A stretch of DNA of 64,000 nucleotides, taken from Amaurobius ferox. Lineage: Eukaryota > Arthropoda > Arachnida > Araneae > Amaurobiidae. Made by a program: the position numbers and the translations under genes. Shown piece after piece: positions 22,280-33,343 of the stretch. The stretch covers positions 123,023,142 to 123,087,141 of the forward strand of contig OX578147.1 of NCBI GenBank assembly GCA_951213105.1. Reading direction: 5' to 3'. The notes below the pieces were generated by a model that saw only the letters and a program-made list of their open reading frames with translations, had not been told where the DNA came from and ran no database searches. Numbering within the stretch: position 1 is the first letter of the stretch; each line of letters starts with the position of its first letter.

Positions 22280-23340
22280 CAACTGAAATGAATCTATGAA
22301 ATCAAAATTGATAGTTATAATCAAGATTGGATTGCTTTGGAGAATTAGTAAATCATTTATCGTTACTTTGTAAATCATTGAAGTAACGTTGCAGTTGCTT
22401 GGGAAAAAATTAAGTAACTGGACGTTACAGCTAGAAGTTACTGTTAGGATTTTCTAAAATATTAAATACGACTTTGAACACTACTGTGGTTTTGAAAGAT
22501 ATTAATCTAACATGTTACTTCCCCTAAGATGTAGGGTAATGTATAGGGGAAGTATTAAAATAGGATCAAAAATTGGAATTCGAATTTTTGTCGGAGTTTA
22601 CCAACTAACATGTTTTGAGTAATCTATAATAGGCTTAAATGTAATTCATTAAATGCTTGTTTTATGCATTGCTTTCGATTGCAAATTGAATAAGAACAAG
22701 CCCATTTTTCTAGAAGAAACAGTTTTCTAGATATCTCGATTTTCTAAATTTTCGGCAATTTGAAGCCATTTTTACATTTCTCCAAGCTTCTAATGGTAAG
22801 AGAATAGCCAAATTTTAAATGTTGTATAATTTCAAATTAACACCCATTTAATTTGCTAATTTGTGCGGCAATTAATACATTATGTAAGAAAATAACATCA
22901 ATTTGCGCATATAGTTAAAGTCCAAAATTCTTTCAAATCCAAAAGAGTTATCAGGCTATAGTTTTTTTATATGCAATGCTATTACATCCCAACTTATCAT
23001 TTCACTAAATCGCCCATTGTTAGGCATACAAATGCACGTACTCTTAAAAGCAAATCGTCTTCTGAGACTTTATTATTTGCAATTACTTCAAAAACTTATT
23101 TCGCTAATCTATTCATTGTTAATCAAGAAATGCTAGTGATCATAAAAAGAAATAGTTCTTCCGAGACTTTACTGGTCTTTTGGGTGAAATAACAAGAAAT
23201 TAAACATTTAGTTTTGATATTTTAATGGTTGTCTCTTACTTTAATGGTTGTCCCTTATTTATAGAGGGACTAACACCTTTCATTACAAAAAAGAAAATCT
23301 TCTGCTTTCATTTTTCTGATGAAGCGTTAATGAATTTTTA
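22280..23340. other. no gene seen
   Basis: AT-rich. The segment near 22370-22450 (GTTACAGCTAGAAGTTACTG) belongs to the same diverged segmental repeat as 26980-27010. The 73-codon frame at 22971-23192 has no recognisable domain. Confidence 0.4.
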
Positions 23341-23344
23341 TACA

Positions 23345-24050
23345 TTAACTAGAACGAATAACCCGCCATTGCCCGAGATTTAAAACAGAAATTCATTTAT
23401 CCTTCTATATGGAAGATTAATTCGAATCTCAGACAACCCATATGCAATCGCAATCTCTGGCGCGTATCTAAAAAATGAAGCGTATTTTAAACCCGTACAT
23501 TGAACCACGCCCATACTTGTGACGTCACGCTCCCAGAGAAATGAAATTTTCGCTTCAATCCATTTTCCCCCGATCTATCCGAAATAAATTATTATAGTCT
23601 CTTAAAAAAAATCATCATAAATTCACGTAAGAAATTAGCATTATGCGAATCTTCAGTTCTTGGATAACAAAATGACGAAAACATGTGATTTTTAAAGTAT
23701 TTTCAAAGATCATTTTTAAAATGAACTTATTGTCCTCTTATATATTCCGTTAAAAGCTCGTTGAAAAAGATTTCCGATTGTGTTAGGAAGCTCTATAATA
23801 ATACTTTTGATAGTTAAGGATCCGATTTGTGTGAAAATCTGTCAAAATGGCGTTTCGACATCAAATAACTCAAAAATTGATTTTAATTTTTAAAAAATCT
23901 CATGCAATCAAGTGTATTGTCGCTAATCTCGGAGATTTTCACTTAATTTTGTAGCCTTGCGACAATTAGATTTTCCGCTACGTACAACATAAGCATACAT
24001 ACACACATACAGACAGAACATCGGCTTTTATCATTATTGATAAAATGATA
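23345..24050 (+). mobile_element. repeat with ACCCGCC-TTGCCCGAGATTT start, family D
   Basis: Begins ACTAGAACGAATAACCCGCC followed by ATTGCCCGAGATTTAAAAC and ends in CATACACACATACAGACAGA followed by ACATCGGCTTTTATCATTATTGATAAA. Internal landmarks TTCCGTTAAAAGCTCG, GTTAGGAAG, TAATAATACTTTTGATAG and GATTTGTGTGAAAATCTGTC recur in the 53070-53530 copy, and its start recurs at 31148 and 47245. The terminal (CA)n plus CAGACAGA and the absence of coding sequence suggest a non-autonomous element of the Helentron/HINE or SINE kind. The class is not settled. Confidence 0.55.
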
Positions 24051-24616
24051 AATGTAAAATAATGCGTATATACGTTAAACATTTATACTCATCTGAAAAA
24101 TTGTTCTATAAAAAGGCGAAATATGGAAAATTAATAATAATCTAATAACATGTATTTTGCCACACAACAAATAAACAATCTTATAAATGAGTACCAAGAA
24201 ATTTCTGAAAAAGACTATGAAAAATAAGAAAAAATATGTCGCTATAAAAATATGGCGATTTGGAAAATTAGGATAAAATTCTGAAAATAAATATTAGCAC
24301 CTGTCAATTTTTGTAATATGGAATATTTAAAAAAAAATAACGAGAAATGATAAACAGTGAATATTTTTTGGTTGTTTGGCAGTTAAAATATTGCAGTTAA
24401 TTTTCTTAAAGTATTAATTAAAATATCAATTACTTTTTATGATCATTTTCCGCTACGAGAAAAGTAAGCATTACAGGTAACGCCGTTGCTTTTATTCAGT
24501 TACTGCCTAATCCTGGTAATTGTGTTGACATTCATGGCACTTGTTGACCTCCACATTACGTCTAGAACTATGAAAAATAATACAGCGAATTGACATTTTC
24601 ACTATAACAGGGCATT

Positions 24617-24903
24617 GTTGTTGTTGAAACCCAGACCGTCCGACCTACCAGAAAGGTGTAAGGTAACTGTTTGGACGGTCGGGAAGTGCCACCCAATTTA
24701 GACCGGAACCCAGTGGAGGAGGCATCCACAGGGACCGTACCCTCCTTCCCCTACCACCAACCTCTCGGAAGGACTTACGGACCCACATGTTTAACGTGAT
24801 CGTACTCCGCATGAACACGGCGGCAGTTTTGGCAGCGGCTGGAATCGAACCCGGGCCTACCGAGTGCAACTCCAGCGCGCTAACCAATGGGCTACCGCGC
24901 CCT
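24617..24903 (-). mobile_element. tRNA-derived SINE, copy 2, with target duplication
   Basis: Complete copy on the minus strand. It has A box TAGCCCATTGGTTAGCGCGC, B box GGGTTCGATTCC, the body (TTAAACATGTGGGTCC, GGTCCCTGTGGATGCCTCC) and a 3' (AAC)n tail that appears as GTTGTTGTTG on the plus strand. It is flanked by a perfect 16-bp target duplication ACTATAACAGGGCATT at 24601-24616 and 24904-24919, so the insertion is young. A 102-codon minus-strand frame reading MRSTITLNMWVRKSFREVGG is produced by the SINE body and is not a gene. Confidence 0.95.
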
Positions 24904-25204
24904 ACTATAACAGGGCATTGCGTAAAAACAAATAAGTTCTCGTCCATTACCACCTGTTGATCATCACAACACTACCATTGTTATTCCAAGCACTATGCAT
25001 GCGATATGATTTATTAGTAAATACAAAACTCCTTAAATAAAACATTTTTGAATTTTTCTGGTAACTACTGTAATTTCAAATCCAGTAATAATGTTTAACA
25101 TTCAGTAAAAGAATTAAAACGATTAGATTACATTTAAATTCTTCTCATCCGAAATTTTGGACTTATTGAAAGTACTTTATTTAAAGTTAAAAAAACATTT
25201 CCTG

Positions 25205-25455
25205 TTAACGGAACGACTGCTAATCAATGGGTCTACTGCTAATCATGCGAGCACAGGAATTCCGCTGCTTCAAATACCGTAATGTCCTTGTCATCGATTG
25301 ACATCGATGTGACCCGAATTCGTGATATAATCGTTATACCATACCACAAGTACATTCTCCTAAATCAAATGCAGAATGCTCATCGAATCATGTTCTCTTC
25401 GAATACGAATTTCGTCCGATCTCGAAATCGTGAGTGTTCAATATTAACTATATAA
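25205..25455 (+). repeat. diverged segmental repeat, copy 2 of 3
   Basis: Middle copy of the segment described at 21925, again with CTACTGCTAATCA, GATGTGACCCGAAT, CACAAGTACATTCT, TCTTCGAATACGAATTTCGT and AATCGTGAGTGTTCAATA. It is followed within 45 bp by the solo LTR. The segment upstream, 24495-24590, matches 27495-27580 (CATTCATGGCA-TT-TGA-CCTCCA). Confidence 0.65.
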
Positions 25456-25494
25456 AGCAGTTGAAATGAAGGGGTTGAGCCTTAAATAGTATAT

Positions 25495-26527
25495 TGTTAC
25501 GATGTATCCTTTGGGATCGTGGATGTACGCTTAGGATACAAGAATGAGTCAACATTTCTTAACACGTTGAGCGCGGAGCTGTTCGTGCTCTGCCTGCGGT
25601 TCAGGTGTCACACAGCAACAACGATCGCTCAGCGTGGTATTCGGTCATAGAGCGTAAACTGAAGATAACACACACTTCCGAGTGACGAACATATTTCACT
25701 GTTTGTTTTAGCTATGCGAATGACGCAAAAACATCATTCGGGCGCAATACAACCAGAAAGTTAACGAAACAGGTCGAAGACACAGACTACACAACTAACC
25801 CTCAGGCATATAGCAGCTTAATGTGTGGCCGGAACCAAACAGGTCGTCACTTTTTGTAGTATGTGTAAAACCAAACTACATCTTTGCTTATAATGTTTTA
25901 ATAAACTCCATTAAAATTATAACAGACCAACGTCGTCTAAACGAAAAGTTCACTGTCAGTCTTCAAGGACTGCCTCGGCCTAAAAGGAAAGTTCATTGAC
26001 CGCGCTTAACGTGTTAATAACTAACTCGTTTATGTAGAAGCACAGCGTAAAAAAGAACAACATACAGCAAATAGCTCAATAACCATCTTACAAGATCACT
26101 AAATTGTCAGGCACAGTAAAACAGCAATTTAATGCTCCACTAATCTCACGCAACAGCAGGTACTATTGTCAAAACACTGACGTATCTCATTTCTCAAAAC
26201 AGCCACTATTCTCAAAACATTGGAATATGTTATAGTTCATTGTAGTTCGTATCATGTGAACTGCTCTCCAACTGAGTGGTAACTCCTTTTATATACTCTC
26301 TGTAGAAACTTCTAGAAGGGGCTCGTATTTCATAGAATATTCTTTATATCACGAAGGTTCTCGGTCCCCAAAGTCAAAAATAAATTGCCAAATCTGACAA
26401 CCCTGAACCGACAATCCTAAAATTATAACCCTAGATGCACGCCATAAGAATGGCTGCCTGTACGAGTGTTTCCTTCGTCTGGCTCACAAAAGAGCTTCCA
26501 GTGAGGGAATTTTTCATGTTCGTAACA
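25495..26527 (+). mobile_element. solo LTR with a nested piggyBac derivative
   Basis: The LTR starts TGTTACGA and ends TCGTAACA, a perfect 8-bp terminal inverted repeat with canonical TG...CA, and is flanked by the 4-bp duplication ATAT (25491-25494 and 26528-26531). Removing the nested element at 25563-26013 and one TTAA leaves about 578 bp. No gag/pol is adjacent. CTCCTTTTATATACTCTCTG near 26281 is the likely TATA region. The related older copy is at 13706-14318. Confidence 0.85.
25563..26013 (+). mobile_element. internally deleted piggyBac-type element with C-terminal remnant
   Basis: Bounded on both sides by TTAA (25559-25562 and 26014-26017), the piggyBac target. Terminal inverted repeats are CACGTTGAGCGCGG at the left and CCGCGCTTAACGTG at the right, matching with one change. 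The 451-bp interior still encodes, in broken frames around 25826-25915, CGRNQTGRHF and MCKTKLHLC followed by CFNKLH. This pattern fits the cysteine-rich zinc-finger tail of piggyBac transposases. The catalytic DDD core is gone, so it can only move in trans. It lies inside the LTR and is therefore the younger insertion. Confidence 0.85.
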
Positions 26528-26531
26528 ATAT

Positions 26532-27490
26532 TATAATGTTATTATTGGGTGATGTAATATATGAAACTGTTCCTTACAAAAATCTCCACATTGATGATTA
26601 TAAAACTATGTACAGTATAGTTGGGGAGCAATTAGAAAATATTTCAAACTATCATTTTATTTAACATATTCCAAACTTTTTCATTTATCGAAGGAGTTTC
26701 AAAGATACTTTCCTTGCGAATAACTGTTTGTCCTATGAATAATGAAACTCTCTATATTTTGGATTACAGAAATATATTTAATACTAAATCAATTACTGCT
26801 ATAAAGAGACGCTACAATATATTCTTATCGAACATACACCGAAATAAAATATAAATACTAAGCTTGTAAAACAACGGAGAGTAAATATAGTGAACTCCCC
26901 CCTTCCGCCCACATCTCTAGCGCTTATAAATTTCCTGATAACAATTGAACCAAGGTTCTAAGGGGAACATAATTAACTAGGACTTACAGTTGCAGGTTAT
27001 AGTTAAGATTTTTCAATTAGTTACTTAGTAGGTATTTTAAACAATGTTAATTTAAGTTTTCTTCATTGTTTTTCAAATCCAATAGTTATGTTATGCTACT
27101 TCAATAGATCTGCAATACAATCATGCAAAACTTATTTGGCGAAATTGTTACCGTTATTTTACTCCTTAAATTGTTGAAAGATATAGTATACTGAGACATA
27201 AATGGTCTGAGAGAAAGAGCAGGAAAAGAAACGCAGTGTTGTGTTTACTCAGTTCATATAGTGATAAAAGTAAAATATGTAAAAATAAGCATAACATGAA
27301 AAAAAATTAAAATTAGCACTATGTGAATTTTTTAATATAGAATATTTTTTAAAATGAATGAGAATTTACGAGTAACAAATACTTTTTATTGTAGCTGAGT
27401 TCTGTTTCAATTACGTTACTATCTTTTAAAGTATCGAGTACGGTTCGCTTTACAAGAAATGTAATCGTTATAGTTTAACACTGTTACTTT
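26532..27490. other. no gene seen
   Basis: AT-rich. The segment near 26980-27030 matches the 22.4-kb segment of the threefold segmental repeat. No convincing frame. Confidence 0.4.
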
Positions 27491-27494
27491 AACT

Positions 27495-27950
27495 CAGTTA
27501 CTACCTGACTCTGATTGTAATTCTACCATTCATGGCAATTATGAGCCTCCAGATCAAATCTAGAGGTATGAACAGTCTTGTTGAACAACAGATAACATAT
27601 TTAAAACGATTATATTTCATTTAAAGACTTTCCTGTTATACAAAATTTTCGACATATTGATGAAGATACTACAATCTCAATTAATTTGAATAATTCAGGT
27701 TTCATTGCATTCTAAGAAGTTTCCCGCCAATGAATCTACTGCTAATCAGTAGTTCATTCACGTTTATGGAAACATGGAAATCCCTATGTTTCTAGCAGCG
27801 TAATGTCCCTACCATAGATTATTGACGATGTGACCCGAATGCATCAAATAATCGTTATAACGTACTACAAGCGCATTCTAAATCAAATTTCGAATAGTGT
27901 TCTATTCTCCTTGCTTATTTCTAAATCGCAAAGGGTTCAATACCGGATTA
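27495..27950 (+). repeat. diverged segmental repeat, copy 3 of 3
   Basis: Carries the phrases listed for 21925 and 25205 (CCCGCCAATGAATCTACTGC, TTCTAGCAGCGTAATGTCCC, GATGTGACCCGAATGCAT, CAAGCGCATTCTAAATCAAA), preceded at 27495-27580 by the CATTCATGGCAATTATGAGC block that also precedes copy 2. Confidence 0.65.
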
Positions 27951-28084
27951 GCGGAGGCAATTAGAGTGAACGGATGAATCCCTAACCTAATAGAATACTG
28001 CCATTTTGTAGCAATTTTACCTGATAATTATTCGTAAGTCAATTAAATATCCAAATATAGTTAAACTACGATTAATAGGATTCT

Positions 28085-28680
28085 AAGCGATATATCGAAT
28101 CGATGCAAACTTTCAAACAATGTATCAAGTCGGTGCAAGATTTTAAGCGATGTAACAAGAAAGATAACGCAAGATTTCAAACGATGCATCCAATCGATTC
28201 AAGATGCCAAATGATGTATCGAATATGTATACGATGTATCGAATATGTATACGATGTATCGAATATGTATACGATGTATCGAATATGATGTATCGAATAT
28301 GTGTACATTTTCTAATGATGAGTGCAAACTATGAAAGCATTTAAACCATAAACGATATGTCGAATTCATGCAAAATTCCTAATTATAATATCGAATCGAT
28401 GCAAGATTCTAAACGATATATCGGATATATGTAAGATTTCAAGCAAGGTATAGAACTTATATGTAATCTTCTAAATAATGTGTCGATGCTAAGATGTTAA
28501 ACGATGTATCGAATAGATATAAGATTTCAAACGATGTATCGAATTGAAATGGGATTTCAAACGATGTATACAATTAGATAAAATTCTAAGCGATGCGTTG
28601 AATTGACGTAGGGAATTGATGTAAATTTATGAGAAATTGTATCGAATTAATGCAAGATTCCAAGCGATGCGTCGAAGGTG
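28085..28680 (+). repeat. GATGTATCGAAT minisatellite
   Basis: About 600 bp dominated by variants of (A/T)(A/C)GATGTATCGAAT plus (CGA)TGCAAGATT(T/C). The core at 28212-28290 contains the 20-bp unit ACGATGTATCGAATATGTAT repeated nearly perfectly three to four times. The flanks are degenerate 27-55 bp spaced copies. The 61-codon frame across it is a repeat artefact. Confidence 0.85.
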
Positions 28681-29466
28681 AAAAATTTGTATAATTATAA
28701 TTATACAAATTATAATTTTCACACAGAAGTTTATATGTATAACAATCGTAATATCTGGCAAAAAAAATGTACAATATTTTATTTGAAATATACTTACGTT
28801 CTTACGTCATAGATTGTGATCATCTATGAAACTGTTTGTAACGAAAACAAGTATGTTCATTCTTTAAATTGACATATTTATATCTATACCTTTTATATCA
28901 GTTGTATTTTCACCATAATCTTTCCACTAAGGCCTTTACATACATTTGTGCTTACAAAAGTATGTGTTGTGATTCGCCTCCTTAGTATACAAGTACAACA
29001 TCTTAAATAGCCTAGCCAAATGGTTCGCAATTCTCTGTCTCTCAAATGGTATAATGTACTGCTATTAAGTAACGATACATTGGCAAGGGGGAAAACTTTC
29101 AGCAGTTTTAGTACCGATTGGTGTATAACGTGACATTTCTTGTATACATTTCGGATCCCAAAACTTGAAGTGGAAAACCAATACATGCTTGGATTTGGCT
29201 TCTCATGGTCACCATACGTATAGTAAGTACTATTCTCCGAGGATCTCACCGATAACATCACTGCCTAGCCTATAATCATGCCAGTATTGGTTTGTGTAGT
29301 GGGAGCCAAACTGTACACAAGTATTCTGGCCATCCTATTAATTAATGCTTTACAAGTAGCATAGTTCTTTTTATCATAGTTCTCAAGGAATTCCATATTA
29401 ACATTTTAACCATGTTGTTTACAAATACCGGTCGTTTGGTCGCTAGACCATGAGACAGCGAGCTCT
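28681..29466. other. no supported gene
   Basis: A 122-codon minus-strand frame (29261-28893) lies here. It is the longest non-transposon frame in this part, but it shows no domain, low-complexity bias or partner exon that I recognise. It may be upstream LINE or random sequence. Confidence 0.3.
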
Positions 29467-29760
29467 CTAGCATTTCTCAATGATTGGATTAAAAGTCACT
29501 AGTGCAGGGCACTCATCCAAATGTTTTCCAGACATAGGCTGTCCTAGGACACATAAAATACAATCCGGGGAAGCAACAAGTCCAATACGATAGAGATGAG
29601 TCCTGAGACAGTCATGACCAGTCAGAAGTCTGAACCTGTTTCTCATCGAGAAGCCTTTGGAATGACAGAAATGTTCTTGCTGAGGACGCTCCATGACCTT
29701 CCTTTAGATGCCTACAGAGATTATGCCTCAATTTCTCTTTTGTGTAGCATTTTAACCATA
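29467..29760 (-). pseudogene. jockey/I-type LINE 3' fragment
   Basis: The minus-strand frame contains NRFRLLTGHDCLRTHLYRIG followed by SPDCILC and HLDECPAL, the CxxC...H...C-like tail after RNase H in I/jockey-type LINEs of arthropods. It is 85-90 percent similar to 14640-14790. It is truncated on both sides: no RNase H core and no poly(A) are seen. Confidence 0.8.
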
Positions 29761-29764
29761 ACTA

Positions 29765-30290
29765 CAATAATATTGGCAAGTATATAACAATGTTAACATT
29801 TAATTGGTCTCCAAATAATGAACCACTGATTACTACGCCGGTTTTGGCAAGCAGTTCAAGGAAAATACGCATATAGTTTGTCACATAAATCCTCATTCGT
29901 CGCCTGCTTGCAAGAGGATAAAGGCAGCTCACTTCAAACCTTGATATGTACTATAGACATCGCTATACTGTGATATTAATCAAATAATAGCTCAAAATCT
30001 ACTGCAAAAATAACACAAATAAAAACTTTAACGTGAATGTAGCACCTCAGTATAGTGCAACCTAACTTACAGTAAGCGAGGTCGCGCTTGTAGGTCCTAA
30101 GGAAAAAAGTCGCTATTTGCCGAAACTAGTACAACAGTCTTTTTTTGTATATATGCTGTATTTTTAAGAAATTTCTAGTTATGATGTTACTGTGACATTC
30201 GTTACATAAACCATTAGAGTATAAAATAAAGAAAATATTTGTAGAAAAATTATTTGACTAAAAGTAAGAAAGAAAACCGGAGTATGAGGC
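29765..30290. other. no gene seen
   Basis: AT-rich, no frame or repeat recognised. Confidence 0.4.
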
Positions 30291-30294
30291 TCTA

Positions 30295-31020
30295 CGCGAC
30301 TTTCACGCACATTCATATTCACACTCATATATTTCATAACAAAAAAAATATGTCTATCAGTATGTCTGTTTGTGTGTGTCGAATGAGAAGAAAATCGAAG
30401 CTTTGAACATCCGCGAAATTTATTACAGCGATTGCTGAACTCCTAGCGATACGTCTGGGTGAGATTTTATTCAAAGCCGAATTAGTTTTAAAGTTATGGC
30501 CATTTAAATGTGAAATTTGGTCTAATTTTTGCCATTTTAAAATAAAAATTTATAGAGTAGACGTAGCTTTCGCGCCGTGAACTTCAATCGCAAACGGACG
30601 GAGCGCGACAGCCCAGTGGTTAGCGCGCGGGAATTGTACACGGACGGCCCGGGTTCGATTGCCGCCACTGCCAAAACTGTCGCCGTGTTCAGGCTAAGTA
30701 CGATCACGTTAAACATGTGGGTCCGTAAGTCCGCCCAAAAGGTTGGTAGTAGGGAAAGGAGGGTACGGTCCCTGTGGATGCCTCCCCCACTGGGTTCGGG
30801 TCTAAATTGGGTGGCACTTCCAGGTCTTCCAAACAGATACCTTACACCTTTCTGATAGGTCGGACGGTCTGGGTCGAAGAAGAAGAAGAATCGCAAACAG
30901 ATGCCTGCATCAGGCGATGAATAGTGGGGTTAAAAGTCCAAAGTCTTCTTGAATGTTAGAGATATTGTTTTCATTTTTAAACATTCCTTTATTTTATAAG
31001 TGTAAGTATCGTGTTCAAAA
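30295..31020 (+). repeat. unclassified repeat-like DNA interrupted by a SINE
   Basis: Reads like a microsatellite-bearing non-autonomous element: CACGCACATTCATATTCACACTC, then GTCTGTTTGTGTGTGTCGAA, then a run resembling those elements' internal AAATTTGGTC phrases. It resumes after the SINE at 30889. I have no second copy in the window, so the repeat status is inferred. Confidence 0.35.
30599..30888 (+). mobile_element. tRNA-derived SINE, copy 3, with target duplication
   Basis: A box ACAGCCCAGTGGTTAGCGCG, B box GGGTTCGATTGCC and the shared body; the 3' end is GGTCTGGGTCGAAGAAGAAG with a (GAA)n tail. The target duplication AATCGCAAACGGA (30586-30598) / AATCGCAAACAGA (30889-30901) has one mismatch. 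The tail unit GAA differs from the AAC tail of copies 2, 4 and 5, so at least two tail subtypes coexist. Frames on both strands here are SINE artefacts. Confidence 0.95.
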
Positions 31021-31139
31021 ATAGCAAAGATCGGTTGAGAACTTGCTGAGATAGCAATTATTCTTTAATTTATTTTCTTTCTGTAAAAGAACTATTTTCT
31101 ATTTTGCCATTTCGAGTATTTTCATTTATTACTAAAAAT

Positions 31140-31260
31140 GTACACAGCGTTGCCCGAGATTTTAGATACAAACCTCCAATTGCAATTGCATCGCTATATA
31201 TATATATATAGCGAATCAAACAACGCTTTTTATGATACGCCCGCTTAGAACCAAATAACC
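31140..31260 (+). repeat. fragment of the TTGCCCGAGATTT family (D)
   Basis: GCGTTGCCCGAGATTTTAGA, followed by a (TA)n run and GCTTTTTATGATACGCCCGC, resembles the first 120 bp of the element at 23345. It is truncated. Confidence 0.4.
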
Positions 31261-31264
31261 TACT

Positions 31265-31820
31265 GCGCAGGAATATTATGCCCTAAATAAACGTGCAGAG
31301 TGCATGCAATCAAGATGCATGGTCTTCTGCTCAAGCAATGTATAATTTATAAGACTAAGCTCTAGCAAAATTTGAAGTCGAGATATGATTAAAATTGGAG
31401 GTTTTTGAGAATCGTAATATTGCATTACTTTAAGAACACCTCACATCGATAAAACATCCAGAAAAATAATTTTTAGCACAACATTCAACTACTGTTGGTT
31501 CAATCCATTATTGTAATCGTCATTGTTTCTTGAAATTCTAAAATTAAATACTTCTTTTTTAAATAACAAAACTTAAAAGAACAAAAGAGGCTTTTCAAAG
31601 CAAATAAATTTATAAAACCAGGTCCAGTTACATATATTCAACAAGCTAAAGTCTGAAAGGTGAAATATATGTATTATAAGACAATTTAATAAAAGTGTTC
31701 TTTTTCAGACATTGCGTTGTAAGCAATTTTTAACGTTAACCCCAGCGAAATCGCTCAGTTCTGACGTTTATAAAAACGTCAACCGTCAGAAATACATATT
31801 GGTTTTCTGTCTTTGAATGC
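31265..31820. other. no gene seen
   Basis: AT-rich, no recognisable frame. Confidence 0.4.
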
Positions 31821-31821
31821 G

Positions 31822-31822
<1 letters not shown>

Positions 31823-31898
<76 letters not shown>
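31823..31898. repeat. (TA)n microsatellite, about 38 units
   Basis: Uninterrupted TA dinucleotide run. It generates mirror-image IYIYIY frames on both strands that are not genes. Confidence 0.97.
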
Positions 31899-31899
<1 letters not shown>

Positions 31900-31900
<1 letters not shown>

Positions 31901-33340
31901 CATTTCTGAACAAAGTGGGAATTTTTGAATGTATAAATTATTCCAATTCTGTAAAATGTAAAAATGTGGATAAATTCGAGAGACTTATATATACAGATTA
32001 ATTCCATATATATAATAAACTTGAGATATTTAGACCTTGATTCATAAATTTAATAAAAAATAAATTAACGTTATTACTATCCTCACAATACACAGTATAT
32101 GCAAAGGGAAAATATTGCAATGGAGACAAAACTCCACTAATTTTATGGACATAAGCGTTTTAAACATTCTTGAATCAAAATTAAAACATTTTTCAACGAT
32201 GGCTGGCTATCTGCCTGTAAGACGGCATCTTTCTTCAAAAATGGACAAATGGGATGAAATTTCAATTGATGAACATTAGAAATCTTTTGATTTTTGTGGT
32301 GCAGGGATCAAATTTTCAAACCTTTATATTTTGAATATAACAAAAAATATTATGAATAGATAAATATGCTACAAAAGTGTGCAAATAAAAAACCGATTGG
32401 TCTGGAAGCTTAGATGGATCTAGTTACGTCAAAACTATGGTTCTTGCTGAAGTGTTCGATAATTTTAATATGTCACCCAATTATCCAATCAGTCATTCAA
32501 TTCAGTGCATATAATTATGATTGGAATTTAAAATTATTTATAATTATCATACCGTGGGAACAATTTAGTCAATCTTCGCATAATGGTAGCATGAAGACAA
32601 ACATAGTAAACCCCAAGCCATATCTCCTTCAGTGTAATCATGTTAGCTTTGTATGAAGCATACAGAATTGTTATCATTTGCATTTACATTTGAAAATTGA
32701 TATTTGTTTCGATGCTGCCTTTCTGATATTTACTCCGTATCGCTGTTATTCATTATCGGCGATTTTACAGTAAAAGATAACATTTTGGCGATACAATAAA
32801 GCAATGAATCACAATAAATCAAAATACCATAAAGTCTTGATTATACGAGTTAATATGAGCCGAGAACAACTCTGATATCGTCAAACTCGGTAAATACGAA
32901 AAAAGCTTCCGTATACTGCATTGTACAATTTAGCGCTGACTTTTAAGACAACGTCCCCCTTCACTCCAAGATCTACCCCATTCCTGCAATTCAGGAAATA
33001 TGTATTGTAAGAAAATTAATATGTGAAATAAATGCATATGTAATTATGTTAATTTGTTTAGTACATACTATACTCAGTTAACTTTCATTCTGCTCTTTAA
33101 TGTTCTCAGTACAAATCACATATTAGGCTCTTTATATGCGACATCTTTGAGCCTTTTCCTGAACACATACCATGCACAACTTCCTTCTCTTGTTTTTCTC
33201 ACTCACTAAATTCATAATCATGCCATCGGTCATATCTTGTTGCTCATTCTCATTTACCCAATCTTGATTTATATTTTTACAAACTTTACGACCGAAAGAT
33301 GATTTTCATTATCATCATCTTCCACGGTTTCACTAAAAAA
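31900..33340. other. no gene seen
   Basis: AT-rich. The 80-codon frame at 32414-32656 has no recognisable domain. Confidence 0.4.
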
Positions 33341-33343
33341 AAA

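Noticed and set aside
24645..24953. Minus-strand 102-codon frame
   Set aside because: It lies over a SINE with target duplications. The same peptide appears at every SINE copy.
28893..29261. 122-codon minus-strand frame as a gene
   Set aside because: No family, no exon partner, no start context. It is the best of the random-looking frames, but not enough to call.
31813..32007. IYIYIY frames on both strands
   Set aside because: They are translations of a (TA)n microsatellite.
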